Assembly (NCBI GenBank): GCA_036504535.1
Contig: DASXUY010000009.1
Coordinates: 124,001 to 188,000, forward strand
Origin: JARLGU01 sp036504535
GTDB lineage: Bacteria > Armatimonadota > Armatimonadia > Armatimonadales > Capsulimonadaceae
Direction: 5' to 3'
Length of the DNA: 64,000 nucleotides
The notes beneath the pieces were generated by a model. That model did no database searches, had not been told where the DNA came from, and saw nothing but the letters and a program-made list of their open reading frames with translations. The first letter of the stretch is position 1, and every line of letters starts with the position of its first letter. Below, piece after piece: positions 61,424-64,000 of the stretch. The position numbers and the translations under genes are program-made.

Positions 61424-64000
61424 CTACTCCGCAAGTTCGTACCACACAGTCTGGAACTCGGGTGAGATAGTAACTGCCGCACCGCCCTCTGATACGGTAA
61501 CGCTCACCTCGGCCTTTCGAGCCCCGGTGGGATCCAGAGCCCACGCATGCTTGATGCGAGTGTTAGCCAGCGTAAGCTTGCCGGCGATCACTTCGGCTTG
61601 CACTGGACCGTGCCCCCAACTCCGTCCGACGCTTGTTCGCGCGTCGTTCCATACCATATCAGAGTTTTCGGCCTTGCCCATTACTGTCACGAGAACCCTC
61701 CCAGATCGGCTAAGGGGCTTGCCGTCGACCGATGTCGCAGTCATGGCCGCGAAGCTGTTTCCGAATGGTTCAAACGCGCAAGTTAACGGTCCCGCCTGCA
61801 AGGTTCGCCCGCCGACGAAACCCGCCAGCGCGACGCCATTCGCCCCGGCAGCCACGTACACCGCACCCGTTGGCGGCTTCGTAACCGTAATCGATCCCCC
61901 TCCCGGAACACCGACTCTTGACTTCGTAATGGTTGACGCGACAGCACCCGAAGCAACCATACTTTGGATGCGAGACGCGAACATGTCTGGCTTATCAAGT
62001 CCAACGTCTTTCCATAGCTCGTTCATCGGTTTCCCGGTGAAAGGTGCGTCAGCTGCAAGCTTAAGAGTAGTTACCCCAACCGCTGGCGCAAACCCGCCGG
62101 TGCGGAAGAGAAGCGCGGCAGCTGGCGTGAACGCGGCTTTGGCAGGATTTGGCCCGTTATCGAAAAAGCCTTGAATCTGGTCGTTCTTCTTCTCGTTGCC
62201 GTACTTACCATAGTCGAAGCTGTAAATCATGTCCCAATCCTGGAATGCCCCAAATGTGGCTAATTCTGGGAACATCTCGCATTGGAAGTCGCTCGGGGCC
62301 GGATGATTGTATTCCGATATCGTGTAAGGCTTGCCCGCAACGCGATTACGTGCTAGCTTCATGAACTCGCCGCCGTCACCCGCAGCCAACGATTCGACCA
62401 TCGGCGTATTGAGCACGTACCAATCCGCCCCATCCCACGGCCGGTGAGGGAATCGGGGATGCTGCCAGTACGCGTGATCGTCTGCGAAATCACTGTCGGC
62501 CTCGCGGAGAAACGATGCGGAGTTGCCGTAGCTCATTTGCGTGTCGATGATATTGGCTTTTACCTTAAGATCGTTGCGCAAGTACGCCCGCATATCGTCC
62601 GCGTAAGCCTTCTCCGCATCAACGAGGAACCGCACCCAGTCGGCAATTTGCGGTACTGTCCCGTCTACCGGTATCGCTATGCTGCGACGATCAAGGTTCT
62701 GGCTGTCAGGAAGTACGGAGGCGTTGTTGCCTGGCGTGATCTTTACGTTGCTTAGCCAAACGCTTCCGGTATCGCCACCGACAACGAATACCAAGCGATT
62801 TACGCCCGCTTGGGTTCTCTGAGGAACGAAGATGAAGCGAAACTCCTTCCAGTCGGTCCCCAGGCTAGCACGCACGTCGAGGCCTACATGGTGCCAGTCG
62901 GGGACGCCAACTCCCGCGTACGTGCTGATTTCGCGGGGTTTGTCAGCTTTCGCGCGGAATGAAACAACATACTGAGCACCTTCGACGAGGTCGAGATTAG
63001 GGAGCGCTGCTTGCTCGTGCCAAGCCTGATCATCTTTCTGTGGAGACACGATAAGCACATCGGGAGCTGATGACGACGAGCCATCGCTGAGCTTCGTAAT
63101 CGCGCCGACCTTACTGGCATCTTCAAAGCTCCAATGATTTTTGGACGAGAGCGCGTCGGCCGTTGCCGTTTGTGTTGCGGTCGGCGTCCACGACTTCAGG
63201 AGAGCAGCATGCGTCGGGTATTTCTTGGCGAGCCAGCTGTTCCATTTCATTTCAACATCGGTATGGAAGGGCTCAGGAAGCGCCTGGAAAAACTTGTTGC
63301 GGTCAGATACCGCCCAGCTGACCAGCGAGTTTTCGTTGTTGATCTCGACGACTGCCACGCAGGGATCTGCCGTGTAGCTGAGTTTTGTATACGGGTTGAC
63401 GCGGTCGAGATAATCTTTGGCGAACTGCTTTTGCAGGTCGATCATGTGGCGATCAATATTATCGATCCGCTTGTCATAGGGCTCCGGCATGTGCGATACA
63501 GACTCGGGGAAACCGTCGGCGGGCGAGTACTGTCGGCTTACATGAAGATTCAGGTTGACGTAGATGCCGTTACGCTTCAGCGCGGCGATGAGATAATCCA
63601 AACGATCAAGGCCGTCCGGCGACATCTTGGTGGTACCTGGTGCCGAATGGTCCCAGAGTGGCCGATTGTTTTGGTCGTGATGATGGATCCGCACGATATT
63701 GATGCCGAGCTTGGCAAGGTGGGCAGCCACTTTGTCGGCTTCGTCGTGGGGTGGGAAATTGGCTTCGAACGTAAAGTTGGTACCGACAAACCGAACACGA
63801 GCGCCAGTCTTGCTCTCAACGAAGTGGCCGTCCTTAACGACAATAGCGCCGTTGATACCAGCGGGCTTTGCATTGAGGAACGACATGTCTGTCGCGGTCC
63901 CGGGAGCAGAATCGTCCCACGGAATCACGAACGGGGCGAATACAGGCTTAGGCGTGTCGGCAAAGGAACCGGCGAGAGTTGCGGTGCCAGCCACCATAGC
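61424..64000 (-). CDS. GH5-like glycoside hydrolase, N-terminus cut by the window edge
   Basis: At least 858 codons, open to the window edge. The first in-window residues (GTATLAGSFADT) look like the end of a signal peptide, so little of the mature protein is missing. A (beta/alpha)8 barrel starts near VRFVGTNFTFEANFPP and LGINIVRIHHHD; VVEINNENSLVSW holds the Asn-Glu acid/base motif of clan A and PYTISEYNHPAP holds a likely nucleophile Glu. Between lies a carbohydrate-binding-like beta domain (about 285-430). The C-terminal third is beta-rich. It would hydrolyse a beta-linked polysaccharide outside the cytoplasm; the exact activity is unknown. A terminator follows. Confidence 0.85.
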   Translation of the reverse strand, partial: AMVAGTATLAGSFADTPKPVFAPFVIPWDDSAPGTATDMSFLNAKPAGINGAIVVKDGHFVESKTGARVRFVGTNFTFEANFPPHDEADKVAAHLAKLGINIVRIHHHDQNNRPLWDHSAPGTTKMSPDGLDRLDYLIAALKRNGIYVNLNLHVSRQYSPADGFPESVSHMPEPYDKRIDNIDRHMIDLQKQFAKDYLDRVNPYTKLSYTADPCVAVVEINNENSLVSWAVSDRNKFFQALPEPFHTDVEMKWNSWLAKKYPTHAALLKSWTPTATQTATADALSSKNHWSFEDASKVGAITKLSDGSSSSAPDVLIVSPQKDDQAWHEQAALPNLDLVEGAQYVVSFRAKADKPREISTYAGVGVPDWHHVGLDVRASLGTDWKEFRFIFVPQRTQAGVNRLVFVVGGDTGSVWLSNVKITPGNNASVLPDSQNLDRRSIAIPVDGTVPQIADWVRFLVDAEKAYADDMRAYLRNDLKVKANIIDTQMSYGNSASFLREADSDFADDHAYWQHPRFPHRPWDGADWYVLNTPMVESLAAGDGGEFMKLARNRVAGKPYTISEYNHPAPSDFQCEMFPELATFGAFQDWDMIYSFDYGKYGNEKKNDQIQGFFDNGPNPAKAAFTPAAALLFRTGGFAPAVGVTTLKLAADAPFTGKPMNELWKDVGLDKPDMFASRIQSMVASGAVASTITKSRVGVPGGGSITVTKPPTGAVYVAAGANGVALAGFVGGRTLQAGPLTCAFEPFGNSFAAMTATSVDGKPLSRSGRVLVTVMGKAENSDMVWNDARTSVGRSWGHGPVQAEVIAGKLTLANTRIKHAWALDPTGARKAEVSVTVSEGGAAVTISPEFQTVWYELAE

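Overview
The window looks like chromosomal DNA of a diderm, probably heterotrophic bacterium of the Armatimonadota type. The strongest clue is the pseudopilin at 19210-20043: its LFPVFATAREKARQ-like helix end and H-x9-DG tail resemble the large DUF1559-type families I associate with that phylum. The GntR-headed LacI-like regulator beside it, a TolC/MacAB-type pump, an SLH-domain porin and several secreted carbohydrate-active enzymes fit. The phylum is inferred from memory of these families, not from a search. Gene density is ordinary and no complete insertion sequence, integrase, CRISPR array, rRNA or tRNA was seen.

Left part (1-17.6 kb). The start of an exported protein (cut by the window edge) overlaps a secreted metallophosphoesterase; then a small unknown protein and a GNAT acetyltransferase. 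Ferritin follows. Next comes a curious zone in which the 3' end of the tmRNA gene plus its downstream hairpin is repeated three times, spacing out an unknown gene and a MntA/HepT toxin-antitoxin pair, up to the intact ssrA. Then sucA-sucB (2-oxoglutarate dehydrogenase E1 and E2), a divergent LysR regulator, a small outer-membrane barrel protein, a secreted SGNH hydrolase, a zinc-ribbon-like protein, a SEDS glycosyltransferase fused to a penicillin-binding transpeptidase, and a carrier-protein-like gene lacking the usual serine.

Middle part (17.6-37.3 kb). A GntR/LacI-type regulator with a near-consensus promoter and overlapping operator-like palindrome precedes a pseudopilin, a BNR-type sugar-polymer enzyme and a mutarotase-like protein, likely a carbohydrate-use locus. 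A four-gene tripartite efflux operon (adaptor, permease, ATPase, TolC) runs the other way. Then a polysaccharide pyruvyl transferase, a Pro/Ala-rich secreted protein, a rhamnogalacturonan-acetylesterase-like SGNH protein, a Gfo/Idh/MocA oxidoreductase, and two tandem secreted caspase-FGE proteins.

Biosynthetic cluster (37.4-51.3 kb, minus strand). Reading in the direction of transcription: A-PCP, then KS-AT, then ACP-aminotransferase-C-A-PCP-TE, then an Sfp-type phosphopantetheinyl transferase and a family 2 glycosyltransferase. Reading the specificity residues by eye, the first A domain matches proline and the second is valine-like. The assembly line should make a prolyl starter extended by one malonate, transaminated at the beta carbon, joined to a valine-like residue and released by the thioesterase.

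Right part (51.3-64 kb). An array of eight roughly 99-bp tandem repeats, each with several hairpins, lies upstream of the biosynthetic cluster. Then a three-gene xanthine-dehydrogenase-family enzyme with a Tat-exported iron-sulfur subunit, a GH31 alpha-glycosidase, a small basic/acidic stress-type protein, an SLH-domain porin with a long structured leader, and a GH5-like glycoside hydrolase cut by the right edge.
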